DNA of 64,000 bases from Arcicella sp040387735 (GTDB taxonomy: Bacteria > Bacteroidota > Bacteroidia > Cytophagales > Spirosomataceae): assembly GCA_040387735.1 (NCBI GenBank), contig JAZKDE010000022.1:53219-117218 (forward strand), written 5' to 3'. Positions 51,567 to 60,640 of this stretch are shown here, one piece after another. The notes beneath the pieces were generated by a model. The model was given only the letters and a program-made list of their open reading frames with translations, was not told where the DNA came from and searched no databases. Both the position numbers and the translations under genes were made by a program. How positions within the stretch are numbered: the first letter of the stretch is position 1; each line of letters opens with the position of its first letter.

Positions 51567-53993
51567 TTACAAAAATTTAAAATTATAGGTCAATGAAATA
51601 AATGGAGCACCAAAAACGCTCAACTCATAAGGTTTGATACCACCTGGAACAGGTTTGAAAAATACAGAATAAGCATTTTTCCGACCATAAATGTTATAAA
51701 CTGTAAATGTCCAACTTCCCTCCCAACGCTTTTCTTTCATGCTTGGATTGGTAATTGTCCAAGAAAAATCAAGGCGATGATAATCCGAAATTCTCGCATT
51801 ATTTCTGGTTTCATAAACTGGATATTTTTTGTTATCCAATTGAAAAATCCCCGATGGTGATGAAAATGGACGACCCGTATTATAGGCAAACGTAAAAGCA
51901 AAACTATGATGAACTGTCGGCTGAATATTTAACATCATGTTGAAAGTATGAGGTTTATCATAGTTGGAAGCATACCACTCACCGCCCGCAATTTGTTGTA
52001 ATTCAGGATAATCTCCTCTCACTTGTTGAAGCGAACGAGCATAAGTATAACTAACCCAACCACTTACTTCACCCCGTTTTTTGGTTAACATCAATTCTAA
52101 ACCATACGCCTTTGCTTGTCCCGAAACCACTTGAGTTTCAATAGTTTTATTCAATTGAAGATTAGCTCCTGAAATATAATCTACGACATTATTGGTGTGG
52201 CGGAAATAAGCTTCGGCCGACAATTCGAAGATATTTTCTTTGACATTTCTAAAATATCCCAGTGAAAGGAAATCACTCTGTTGTGGCTTTATGTATGAAT
52301 CAGCCGTTTTCCAACGAGCCGTTGGTAAAGGCGTAGTATTATTTGAAAGCAGCTGAATAAATTGTTGCATTCGGTTATAGCCAAATTTTACGGTTGCATT
52401 TTCTCCCAAAGAATACTTCATAGCAATACGTGGCTCGAAACCACCGTAACTTTTCTCTACTGAACCACTCGCAATTTCCTCCACGCCAATCTGTGAACTA
52501 TTCGTTCTGGGTAATCCATCAATGTATTTTCTGACGGTATAAGGGCCAAAATTCATATAAGAAGCATAACGCAAACCAGCTTGAACCGTAAATTTTTCAT
52601 TTACTTTATATTCATCATCCACATACGCCGCTAATTCCAATGATTGTTCATCGGGTAAAATTACCGTAGCAACCCTTGATTTTACATTTTCGTTGAGCGT
52701 TCCGGGAGAAATATTATAAGTCACACCCGATAACCCAAAGTTGATTTTATGCTTGTCATTAGGGTTATAATCGAAGTTAACTTTTAGGTTTTTATAGTTA
52801 ATTTTATTTGTCAAATCAATCCGATTAACGCTGTCTGGTGCGTAAGTTCGGGTTTTATAATTTGTTACCACACCAACAACATCCATGCTCAAACGAGTAT
52901 TGAAATAATGACTCCATCTTCCCGAAAAGTTAAGGTGACCGTAAGTAAATTGGGTTTGTTTGGCGATAACATTATCCAAACTAAAAAGAGAATCAACTTG
53001 ATAGAAATCGTTACTCACGTAAGTTGAGAGCGAAAGGGTATTGTTTTTATTGGGACGAAAGAAAACTTTGGTGGCTAAATCATAGAAATTGGCCCGAGTA
53101 TTTTTGATGTTATCCGTTCCAAGCAATTTAAACCAAAAATCATTGTATGATAATCGTCCCGCTGCTAAAATCGACAATTTATCTTTGATAATTGGAACTT
53201 CAACCATAGCACGGTTCGACACCAAACCAATTCCACCTTGCATTTTGAATTTTTCTAAATTGGGTTCTGCCATTTTTATATCCAAAATCGAAGCAGTTCT
53301 ACCGCCAAAACGAGAAGGAACTCCCCCTTTGTACAATTCTAACTCCCGAATGGCATCAGATGCAAATACTGAAAATAGACCAAAAAGGTGGGTAGGATTA
53401 AAAATTGGAGCTTCGTCAATGTAAATTAAGTTTTGGTCAACCGCACCTCCACGCACATTAATTCCATTCGAACCTTCACCAACTGAAGAAACCCCAGGAA
53501 GCGTCTGTAATGAACGAATAACGTCCACTTCACCCATCATAGCAGGAAGTTTTTTGATTCCTTTAATACTCAATAAGGTTACACCCAAAGATGGTGTTTG
53601 AATATCTTTCCGTGTCGCTTGACTGGATACAATAACTTCTTCCAACGTTTTGGTTACATCTTCTAATTGAACATCTAAACGAGTATCATTTTTCAAGTTC
53701 AGCTTAATTCTAAAAGAATTATAACCCACATGACTTACTTTGATAATATACTCCCCATTTGGCAAGTATATTTGAAAATAGCCTGTAGAGTCCGAAATAA
53801 TCCCTGATTTTTTAAAATCTAAAGAAATACTTGCTCCAATGATTGGCTCTCCCGTTTTTGAGTCTGTAACTTTTCCATCAATCAAAGGTAATTTTATCTC
53901 TGTATTTTGGGCAGAAACGTAACCAATCGACATGAAAAATAGGAAGGAAGGAAGAAGGTTTTTAAGTAAATAGATTCGTAAATTTTTAAACAT
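51567..53993 (-). CDS. TonB-dependent receptor with carboxypeptidase-like regulatory domain
   Basis: 808 aa with a signal peptide (ending near 'GYVSAQ'). A CarboxypepD_reg domain (~35-115) 'IDGKVTDSKTGEPIIGASISLDF', then the plug (~120-235) 'PAMMGEVDVIRSLQTLPGVSSVGEGSNGINVRGGAVDQNLIYIDEAPIFN', then a 22-strand barrel ending in 'FISLTYNFKFL'. It lacks the SusC-type sequences and has a DUF4249 partner instead of SusD, so a small ligand or metal-chelate/peptide import role is more likely than glycan uptake. First gene of the two-gene operon. Confidence 0.93.
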   Translation of the reverse strand: MFKNLRIYLLKNLLPSFLFFMSIGYVSAQNTEIKLPLIDGKVTDSKTGEPIIGASISLDFKKSGIISDSTGYFQIYLPNGEYIIKVSHVGYNSFRIKLNLKNDTRLDVQLEDVTKTLEEVIVSSQATRKDIQTPSLGVTLLSIKGIKKLPAMMGEVDVIRSLQTLPGVSSVGEGSNGINVRGGAVDQNLIYIDEAPIFNPTHLFGLFSVFASDAIRELELYKGGVPSRFGGRTASILDIKMAEPNLEKFKMQGGIGLVSNRAMVEVPIIKDKLSILAAGRLSYNDFWFKLLGTDNIKNTRANFYDLATKVFFRPNKNNTLSLSTYVSNDFYQVDSLFSLDNVIAKQTQFTYGHLNFSGRWSHYFNTRLSMDVVGVVTNYKTRTYAPDSVNRIDLTNKINYKNLKVNFDYNPNDKHKINFGLSGVTYNISPGTLNENVKSRVATVILPDEQSLELAAYVDDEYKVNEKFTVQAGLRYASYMNFGPYTVRKYIDGLPRTNSSQIGVEEIASGSVEKSYGGFEPRIAMKYSLGENATVKFGYNRMQQFIQLLSNNTTPLPTARWKTADSYIKPQQSDFLSLGYFRNVKENIFELSAEAYFRHTNNVVDYISGANLQLNKTIETQVVSGQAKAYGLELMLTKKRGEVSGWVSYTYARSLQQVRGDYPELQQIAGGEWYASNYDKPHTFNMMLNIQPTVHHSFAFTFAYNTGRPFSSPSGIFQLDNKKYPVYETRNNARISDYHRLDFSWTITNPSMKEKRWEGSWTFTVYNIYGRKNAYSVFFKPVPGGIKPYELSVFGAPFISLTYNFKFL

Positions 53994-54149
53994 CCGATTT
54001 TCGTTTGAGGTGAATATTTAGCATTTGTTGATATATTAATTATAAATACAAATAACGTTAATTTCTAAAAGTTTTCTGACATCATTTATGGCTTTTCTAC
54101 ATAATCTGCCGATGTAAAGACCAAATTTTGAGAGGAAAGGTTGCCCCAC

Positions 54150-54203
54150 AAAAAAACAGCGTTAAAACCAGTCCTGCCCGACTTGCTTTAATGCTGTTTT
54201 TTA
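54150..54203. terminator. Hairpin with A- and T-tracts in the purL/TonB-receptor spacer
   Basis: AAAAAACAGC-G-TTAAA pairs with TTTAA-T-GCTGTTTTTT. It is terminator-shaped in both orientations. No gene ends nearby apart from purL ~330 bp away, so its host transcript is unclear. Confidence 0.5.
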
Positions 54204-54475
54204 AATTAATTGTGAGTTAATGACTTGCGATTATTTAATCTGGAAATCATTAACTAATTGAAAATCTTCATTTTAATAAAATGGGGTTTCTGAGACTGTT
54301 ATTTGTTTTTTAGCTTCATACGTTATTGCTTATTGTTAATATTATTTTCTTTAACAAACTTAGCAGAATGCATCATATAAATCAAATTGATATTTCTTAT
54401 AAATAAATAATTTTTAACTATAATTATGAATAATGTAACGATATGAGATAAGGCAGCTCCTTATCTTTACAAAGC

Positions 54476-54512
54476 AAAAAAGGCACAAAAGAAATATTCC
54501 CTTGTGCCTTTT
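54476..54512 (-). terminator. Terminator after purL
   Basis: AAAAGGCACAA pairs with TTGTGCCTTTT, 19 bp after the purL stop on the minus strand, followed by a T-run. Confidence 0.82.
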
Positions 54513-54530
54513 ACCTATATTATTCCAAGC

Positions 54531-57500
54531 CTAAACCTGAGCATCAATCCATTTTTTCGCATTTACAAATGCTTCTAACCACGGAGAAACCTCGTCTTTT
54601 TGTCCTCTTTCTGGATAATTTGCCCAGTTCCATGGGAAAGTTGAACGCTCGATGTGAGGCATCATTACCAAATGTCTTCCCGTTGAGTCGCAAATCATGG
54701 CGGTGTTATAATCCGAACCGTTTGGATTGGCAGGGTAACCTTCATAGCCGTATTTTGCTACAATATTATACTGGTCTTCCGAATATGGTAAATTAAATTT
54801 TCCTTCTCCGTGCGACACCCAAACACCCAAAGTTGCCCCTTCTAAAGTCGAGAGCATCACCGAATTGTTTTGCTGAATTTTCACCGAAGTAAAAATACTT
54901 TCGTGTTTATGCGAAACGTTGTGCTGCATTTTCCCGTGAACTTCGTGTTCTGGATTAATCAATTCCAACTCCATCAACAACTGACAACCATTACAAATAC
55001 CTACCGAAAGCGTGTCTTCACGTTTAAAGAAGTTTTTCAAGGCTGTATTGGCCTTTTCATTGTACAAGAACGCTCCTGCCCAACCTTTAGCTGAACCTAA
55101 AACATCTGAATTTGAGAATCCACCAACTGCACCAATAAACTGAATATCTTCCAAAGTTTCACGACCAGAAATTAAATCGGTCATGTGAACATCTTTTACA
55201 TCAAAACCTGCCAAGAACATTGCATTTGCCATTTCACGTTCTGAGTTTGAGCCTTTTTCACGAATAATCGCTGCTTTTGGCCTTGGTTTGGAGGCATCAA
55301 TTACTGGTTTCTTTCCGTCAAATTGAGCTGGGAAAGTATAAGTCAATGGTTGATTTTTATAGTTTGTATAACGCTCCAAAGAAGTTCCATTTTTCGATTG
55401 TCTTGAATCTAAAAGGAATGACGTTTTATACCAAGTATCTCTTAATTCCGAAACATTGAAGGTAAATGAGTCAGCGTTATTTTTAACCGTAACCGAATCA
55501 CCTTCAGCCACTTGCCCAATATTGAAAATGGCAATATTATGTTGAGCAAAAATGGCTTCTACTTCCGCATCCGCTTGGAAAACAATACTAATATTTTCGT
55601 TAAAAAGTGCCTTAACGGTATCAATTTCTCCCAAAGAACTTAAATCATAATTTGCACCCAAATTCACATCAGCAAAACACATTTCAAATAAAGTCGTAAT
55701 CAAACCGCCACTACCTACGTCGTGACCAGCTTTGATTTTCCCTGCTTTAATTAAGTCTTGTAAGGTATTGAAAGCCGTTTTGAAATACGCTGAATTGGTG
55801 ATGGTTGGAACAGATTTACCAACTTTATTCAAAATTTGAGCGAATGAACTTCCTCCCAACTTGAACGAATCTTGCGATAAATTTAAGTAGTAAATATTAC
55901 CACCGTTTCTTTTCAAAACTGGCTCAACAACTTGCGTAATATCCGAACAATTTCCACCCGCTGAAATAATCACAGTTCCTGGGGCAATTACTTCATCATT
56001 TGGATATTTTTGTTTCATCGAAAGTGAATCTTTTCCCGTTGGGATATTGATTCCTAATTCAATCGCAAAATCTGAACAACCTTTCACGGCTTCGTATAAA
56101 CGGGCATCTTCGCCCGCATTTTTACAAGCCCACATCCAGTTGGCGGATAATGAAACCGATTTTAAACCGTCTTTCAAAGGGGCAAAAACAATATTCGATA
56201 ATGCTTCTCCGATAGCCGTTCTTGAACCTGCAACAGGGTCAACTAACGATGCCACAGGTGAATGGCCAACGGTGGTGGCGATTCCTTCTTTTCCTTTAAA
56301 ATCCAACGCCATCACCCCAACATTATTCAAAGGCAATTGTAAAGGCCCTGCACACTGTTGTTTCGCAACTTTTCCGCCTACGCAACGGTCAACTTTATTA
56401 GTTAACCAATCTTTACAAGCAACTGCCTCTAATTGAAGCACTTGATTCAAATAAGCAGGAATATTTTCAGATGAATAGTCTAATTCTGTGTAATTTCTTT
56501 CAATGGTTTTATCCTCCATAATCACTTTTGGAGAACTTCCGAACATATCTTCAATCGCAAAGTCCATTGGCTTCGCTCCTGTTGTTTTCGATTCAAACGT
56601 AAAACGGTGACTTCCCGTAATATCACCCACTGCGTACATAGGTGAGCGTTCACGGTCGGCAATGCGTTGGAGAATATCCAAATCAGCTTCGCCAATTACT
56701 AAACCCATCCGTTCTTGCGACTCATTTCCGATAATTTCTTTTGCCGAAAGTGTTGGGTCGCCAACAGGTAATTTATCTAAATCAATCAAACCGCCTGTTT
56801 CTTCAACCAATTCAGAAAGACAGTTTAAGTGTCCACCCGCACCGTGGTCGTGAATAGAAACAATTGGATTATGGTCGCTTTCTACCAAACCACGAATGGC
56901 ATTAGCAGCACGTTTTTGCATTTCTGGATTAGAACGTTGAATGGCATTCAATTCAATTCCCGAGCCAAAAGCACCCGTATCAGCCGAAGAAACTGCGGCT
57001 CCTCCCATACCAATTCGGTAGTTTTCACCGCCCAAAATCACCACTTTATCACCCACACTTGGCTTTTGTTTAATGGCTTGGCTTTCTTTTCCGTAACCAA
57101 TTCCACCCGCCAACATAATTACTTTATCGAAACCTAATTTACGTGCTTCTTCTTCGTGTTCAAAAGTTAAAACCGAACCCGTAATCAATGGCTGACCGAA
57201 TTTATTTCCAAAATCAGACGCACCATTTGAGGCTTTAATCAAAATATCCATCGGCGTTTGATACAACCAATCACGCTCGTTCATGCCTTTTTCCCAAGGA
57301 CGATTTTCTTCCAAACGTGAATAAGAAGTCATATAAACGGCCGTTCCTGCCAATGGCAAAGAACCTTGTCCACCCGCCAAACGGTCACGAATTTCACCAC
57401 CCGAACCCGTTGCTGCACCATTGAAAGGCTCAACTGTAGTTGGGAAATTATGCGTTTCTGCTTTGACAGAAATAACAGAATCAAATTCTTTTTCAGCGTA

Positions 57501-58232
57501 AAAATCAGGCTTATCGGCACTTAGAGGGGCAAATTGCGTAACTTTTGGACCTTTAATAAAGGCAACGTTATCTTTATAAGCAGAAACAATATCGTTTGGA
57601 TTTTCCTGTGAAGTCTTCTTAATTAATTTAAAAAGCGAAGTCTCTTTTTCTTCTCCGTCGATAACAAAAGTACCGTTAAAAATTTTGTGGCGACAGTGTT
57701 CCGAATTTACTTGCGAGAAGCCAAAAACCTCTGAATCTGTTAATTTTCTACCTAATTTAGTCGATAAATTATTCAAATAATCAACCTCTTCACCACTGAG
57801 TGATAAACCTTCTTGCTTGTTGTAAGCGGCAATATCCTTAATTTCTAAAATCGGCTCAGGCTGAACATTAATCGTATAAATTGACTGGTGGAGTTGCGTA
57901 TATTTTTGCGAAAGCATCGGGTCGAAATCTGTAAAATCGTCTGATACTTCGGTAAATTCTTCAATTCTGATAATGCCCGAAATACCCATATTTTGCGTAA
58001 TTTCTACGGCATTGGTACTCCAAGGCGTAATCATAGCGGCACGTGGACCAACGAAAAACGCATTTAGCGTAGCCTCACTTGAGTTGGTGATAGTGAACTG
58101 ATTATCAGCTTGACTGTTGAACAACCAAAACAACTTTTTGAGGTCTTCTTGTGAGAAATTTTCGTTCGTTTGAACCGCAAAAACGGTGTTGGATTGGTCA
58201 GCAATCAGATGGCTTCCGAAGAAATGAATCAT
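54531..58232 (-). CDS. purL: Phosphoribosylformylglycinamidine synthase, single-chain type
   Basis: 1233 aa, the large PurL in which N-terminal, two AIR-synthase and C-terminal glutaminase domains are fused. Converts FGAR to FGAM in purine synthesis with glutamine and ATP. Visible: 'SQVNSEHCRHKIFNG', 'VKAETHNFPTTVEPFNGAATGSGGEIRD' (ATP/FGAR site), 'SIHDHGAGGHLNCLSELVEE', 'VGGKVAKQQCAGPLQLPLNN', 'GHDVGSGGLITTLFEM'. The glutaminase triad is Cys1080 ('GICNGCQLL'), His1193 and Glu1195 ('MPHIER'). Monocistronic, with a strong terminator. Confidence 0.97.
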   Translation of the reverse strand: MIHFFGSHLIADQSNTVFAVQTNENFSQEDLKKLFWLFNSQADNQFTITNSSEATLNAFFVGPRAAMITPWSTNAVEITQNMGISGIIRIEEFTEVSDDFTDFDPMLSQKYTQLHQSIYTINVQPEPILEIKDIAAYNKQEGLSLSGEEVDYLNNLSTKLGRKLTDSEVFGFSQVNSEHCRHKIFNGTFVIDGEEKETSLFKLIKKTSQENPNDIVSAYKDNVAFIKGPKVTQFAPLSADKPDFYAEKEFDSVISVKAETHNFPTTVEPFNGAATGSGGEIRDRLAGGQGSLPLAGTAVYMTSYSRLEENRPWEKGMNERDWLYQTPMDILIKASNGASDFGNKFGQPLITGSVLTFEHEEEARKLGFDKVIMLAGGIGYGKESQAIKQKPSVGDKVVILGGENYRIGMGGAAVSSADTGAFGSGIELNAIQRSNPEMQKRAANAIRGLVESDHNPIVSIHDHGAGGHLNCLSELVEETGGLIDLDKLPVGDPTLSAKEIIGNESQERMGLVIGEADLDILQRIADRERSPMYAVGDITGSHRFTFESKTTGAKPMDFAIEDMFGSSPKVIMEDKTIERNYTELDYSSENIPAYLNQVLQLEAVACKDWLTNKVDRCVGGKVAKQQCAGPLQLPLNNVGVMALDFKGKEGIATTVGHSPVASLVDPVAGSRTAIGEALSNIVFAPLKDGLKSVSLSANWMWACKNAGEDARLYEAVKGCSDFAIELGINIPTGKDSLSMKQKYPNDEVIAPGTVIISAGGNCSDITQVVEPVLKRNGGNIYYLNLSQDSFKLGGSSFAQILNKVGKSVPTITNSAYFKTAFNTLQDLIKAGKIKAGHDVGSGGLITTLFEMCFADVNLGANYDLSSLGEIDTVKALFNENISIVFQADAEVEAIFAQHNIAIFNIGQVAEGDSVTVKNNADSFTFNVSELRDTWYKTSFLLDSRQSKNGTSLERYTNYKNQPLTYTFPAQFDGKKPVIDASKPRPKAAIIREKGSNSEREMANAMFLAGFDVKDVHMTDLISGRETLEDIQFIGAVGGFSNSDVLGSAKGWAGAFLYNEKANTALKNFFKREDTLSVGICNGCQLLMELELINPEHEVHGKMQHNVSHKHESIFTSVKIQQNNSVMLSTLEGATLGVWVSHGEGKFNLPYSEDQYNIVAKYGYEGYPANPNGSDYNTAMICDSTGRHLVMMPHIERSTFPWNWANYPERGQKDEVSPWLEAFVNAKKWIDAQV

Positions 58233-58590
58233 TTTTTAAGCAATTTTGATTTAACATTGAAGAGTACAAATTTAGGGCTTAAAAATGAACAAAGCGAGAT
58301 ATTTATGCTTGGATTTGGCAGGGATAAGATTTAAGCCTTTGCCGTATAATAAATTGGCTTGGTTGGGGAGATGGGATTTTGTAGATTGTGGGAGGTTTTG
58401 GTAAATTTCCAATTTAGAATTCAACAATACAAAAAATTAGACAACCAGAAAGTACGACAAGAATAGTGCAAAAGAAAATCGGCAAAGTGCCAAGAAATAC
58501 AAAAATTACTACAAAACTTTCGTATATTTAGGAGTTGGCGGTAATGCTAGTAAGTCGAAAATTTCAACCTTTAACAACACAATTTACATT
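58233..58590. other. 358-bp spacer between purL and the DUF4259 gene
   Basis: CAAATTTA at 58267-58274 reads TAAATTTG on the minus strand, an exact -7 box 35 bp before the purL ATG, with TTG 15 nt further (shorter than usual). The rest is A-rich non-coding. 58518-58560 ('GGAGTTGGCGGTAATGC') reads like accessory-region sequence ahead of the DUF4259 gene. No gene seen. Confidence 0.4.
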
Positions 58591-59025
58591 ATGGGAGCAT
58601 GGGGACATGGATATTTCCAAAACGATTCAGCATTAGATTTTGTATCTGATGTAGAATATTCTAACAACCCGAAAGGATTATTCAAAAACGCTTTTGNNNN
58701 NNNNNNTTTTGACAGAGCAATAAAATCTGATTACTTAGATTCCGACATTGGATGTGAGGTAATTGTTGCTTCAACTTACCTCGACAGTCAAATAAACGGA
58801 ACAAAGTTTTCATCACCAGACAGAGAAGAACCATTTGAAGTAGATACTTTTCCTGAGAGAAATCCTAACGTGGATTTTACTGACCTCAAAGAAATTGCTG
58901 TCGAAGCGTTGAAAAAAGTTATTGACGAAAATTCTGAACTGAATGAACTTTGGGCAGACAATGAGGAAGACTATCCTATTTGGCGACAAGGAATAGAGCA
59001 GCTTATCGGGCGACTGTCAAAGTAA
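58591..59025 (+). CDS. DUF4259 protein, interrupted by an assembly gap
   Basis: About 144 codons including ten N. 'MGAWGHGYFQNDSALDFVSDVE' is the DUF4259 N-terminus (PF14078), and after the gap 'YLDSDIGCEVIVASTYLDS', 'VEALKKVIDENSELNELWADNE' and 'WRQGIEQLIGRLSK' complete it. The frame holds with ten N, so the estimated gap size may be right or off by a multiple of three. DUF4259 proteins are scattered, accessory and of unknown function, with immunity-protein-like distribution in some genomes. Confidence 0.85.
   Translation: MGAWGHGYFQNDSALDFVSDVEYSNNPKGLFKNAFXXXXFDRAIKSDYLDSDIGCEVIVASTYLDSQINGTKFSSPDREEPFEVDTFPERNPNVDFTDLKEIAVEALKKVIDENSELNELWADNEEDYPIWRQGIEQLIGRLSK
58697..58706. other. Assembly gap (ten N)
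   Basis: Ten N inside the DUF4259 gene. Together with the 20910 gap they show draft-scaffold origin. Confidence 0.95.
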
Positions 59026-59074
59026 CTGTTTCCGACAAGAATTTTGATTTTCAAGTTTAAAATAATTCTCCATC

Positions 59075-59100
59075 ATTCGCTCGCCAAGAGGCAAGCGATT
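59075..59100. other. GC-rich hairpin after the DUF4259 gene
   Basis: CGCTCGCC-AAGA-GGCAAGCG forms an 8-bp stem with one mismatch in an otherwise AT-rich spacer, ~50 bp past the stop codon. No T-run. Possible terminator, or part of a repeat element. Confidence 0.35.
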
Positions 59101-59132
59101 GAGATTTCCAATCCTATGAAAATTTTAACGGA

Positions 59133-59155
59133 TTGAAATACGATTTTATCTAACA
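59133..59155 (+). repeat. 23-bp direct repeat, copy 1
   Basis: TTGAAATACGATTTTATCTA plus ACA. It matches copy 2 at 60517-60539 with one mismatch (A/C at the eighth base). The copies are in the same orientation and bracket the DoxX-like gene and the orphan gene. Confidence 0.65.
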
Positions 59156-59197
59156 TTCAACAATGAAATGTCGAATAGCAAGTAAGAAACTTAACAA

Positions 59198-59725
59198 ATG
59201 AAATATTTTTTAAAAATTGTAGAAATCAGTAGTGTACTTGTTGTATCAACAGCTATGATAATGTATGGTATAGGAAAATTTGTACAATTTCCTGCAACAG
59301 TTGATATTACTAAAAAGGTTTCTGAGTTATCAGGACAGGAATTAATGTGGGCATTTTATGGATATTCAAAGGCTTTCCCTATTATTTTAGGTATCTTAGA
59401 AACATTAGGGGGCGTATTACTTTTGTTTAGACAAACACGTTTACTATCCACAATTTTACTATCCACAATTTTAGTAAACGTAATTTTACAAGACATTATT
59501 TATCACGTGAATCAAGGAGCATTGATTGCAGCCATTATTTATCAACTCTTGATATTTGGCATTTTAGTCATAAACAAAGAAAGAGTGGTTTTAATATTCA
59601 AATCATTTACCGAAACTGAAAAAAATTCTGAGAAAGGAAATTTGAAAATGAATGTTTTAAAAATAATTTATATTGGACTCTTATTTATTCTTTTAAAAGG
59701 ACTTGAATATTTTGTTACGCATTAA
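59198..59725 (+). CDS. DoxX-like membrane protein
   Basis: 175 aa with about five hydrophobic helices. The pattern 'TAMIMYGIGKFVQFPATVD' followed by 'GYSKAFPIILGILETLGGVLLLFRQTRLL' resembles DoxX/DoxD-like four-helix proteins, with an extra C-terminal helix after a polar linker. Function unknown; relatives take part in redox or thiosulfate/quinone chemistry. An exact 15-bp duplication gives 'LLSTI' twice in helix 3. Lies between the two direct repeats. Confidence 0.65.
   Translation: MKYFLKIVEISSVLVVSTAMIMYGIGKFVQFPATVDITKKVSELSGQELMWAFYGYSKAFPIILGILETLGGVLLLFRQTRLLSTILLSTILVNVILQDIIYHVNQGALIAAIIYQLLIFGILVINKERVVLIFKSFTETEKNSEKGNLKMNVLKIIYIGLLFILLKGLEYFVTH
59443..59472 (+). repeat. 15-bp in-frame tandem duplication
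   Basis: ACTATCCACAATTTT is present twice without mismatch (59443-59457 and 59458-59472), adding five residues to a TM helix of the DoxX-like protein. Confidence 0.85.
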
Positions 59726-59775
59726 ATCAAAATATAGAACAGCAGTAGAAACTCATACCGCCAAAAAAGTGAAAA

Positions 59776-60315
59776 TCATTTTGTACAATATTGAAACAGC
59801 TCAACAATTCTAAGTTTTCCTAAAGGGGCAATAGAATCAGTTAAACAAATATACCAATCAAGTAAAGAAACGCTTTCTGCAAAGACGGGATGTTCGTTTT
59901 TATAGACTTCTTTTAGATTTTTTCGGTTCATTGGCAAAAGGTCATCATTTGCAGTTTTACTGAAATAATATAATTCACTGGACGATTGGCTATCTACTTC
60001 TAAACGGTAAATATAGATGCCTTCTGTATTGATAATTTCAAAACAATTCTTCCCCCAAAAACGAAACGCTTTATTTCCTTTACGATAGCCGTAGGCATTT
60101 TTAGACGTAAATAAATGACTGCACGAAGAACTCACGAGCCTAACACCATCGTTACGTTCTACTAAGCGTTGAGTATTTTTTGGGTCAGCAACCCAGACTT
60201 CTTGCATTGCATAACTTTGGGAGGAAAGAAATACCCCATCTTGAATATTAGCATGATGTATGCCCGATAATAAGAATACTGTGTAAAGTAAATTCATGAG
60301 CTTAATGTTCGACAA
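59776..60315 (-). CDS. Small secreted hypothetical protein
   Basis: Up to 179 aa; a second Met six codons in (60297, MNLLYTVFLLSGIHHA) gives a better signal peptide. The mature part is beta-rich with four or five Cys ('SSSCSHLF', 'GKNCFEII', 'WYICLTD', 'FQYCTK'). No motif recognised. It is convergent with the DoxX-like gene and lies between the direct repeats at 59133 and 60517; it may be part of a transferred patch. Coding is supported by length, a signal peptide and normal composition only. Confidence 0.55.
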   Translation of the reverse strand: MSNIKLMNLLYTVFLLSGIHHANIQDGVFLSSQSYAMQEVWVADPKNTQRLVERNDGVRLVSSSCSHLFTSKNAYGYRKGNKAFRFWGKNCFEIINTEGIYIYRLEVDSQSSSELYYFSKTANDDLLPMNRKNLKEVYKNEHPVFAESVSLLDWYICLTDSIAPLGKLRIVELFQYCTK

Positions 60316-60516
60316 AATTATTTACTCGATTAAAAAATACTTTCTTACGAGTTTATACAAAGGTCATATTTGAACATTAGCCTTAGATTATGGGTATGTT
60401 ACCTAAATGTTAAATCGTTAGTCGGGAGACGAAGTCACTTGTGTTTTCACGAGTTGCGGCTTCACGTTGTTTAAGATATTCGACAACGTTGTACTTTTAA
60501 GGAAATTTGTAGCGGG

Positions 60517-60539
60517 TTGAAATCCGATTTTATCTAACA
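60517..60539 (+). repeat. 23-bp direct repeat, copy 2
   Basis: TTGAAATCCGATTTTATCTA plus ACA; one mismatch to copy 1 at 59133-59155. The upstream bases (TTTGTAGCGGG) also resemble copy 1 (TTTTAACGGA) weakly. Confidence 0.65.
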
Positions 60540-60613
60540 GCAAGTCTTACTTTACTCCCTGAAATTTACACAAATTTCATCATAGTCAGGGCAGAATTTC
60601 CAGTTAGAATTGA

Positions 60614-60621
60614 TAGTTTTG
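60614..60621 (+). promoter_or_regulatory. -7 promoter element for the endonuclease/phosphatase gene
   Basis: TAGTTTTG is an exact TAnnTTTG match 19 bp before the ATG at 60641; no TTG at standard spacing. Confidence 0.4.
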
Positions 60622-60640
60622 TTGAAAAAATCGACAATCT

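Larger units (their letters stand above)
53994..54530. other. 537-bp spacer upstream of the TonB receptor and downstream of purL
   Basis: No ORF or RNA gene seen. Two or three hairpins are present: 54150-54203, GATAAGG-N5-CCTTATC at 54447-54465, and the purL terminator at 54476-54512. The TonB-receptor promoter should lie near 54000-54060, but I see no exact TAnnTTTG box there. Confidence 0.4.
60316..60640. other. 325-bp spacer with direct repeat copy 2 and hairpins
   Basis: Contains repeat copy 2 (60517-60539), GAAATTT-ACAC-AAATTTC (60561-60577, approximate) nested in CCCTGA...TCAGGG (60557-60591), and a -7 box TAGTTTTG at 60614-60621 ahead of the next gene. 60420-60500 is less AT-rich, with GAAGTCAC/GTGAAGCC-type inverted words. 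No gene seen. Confidence 0.45.

Noticed and set aside
58233..60640. Integron-like cassette array
   Set aside because: Mixed gene orientation, no integrase, and no recognisable attC-type imperfect palindromes at gene ends.
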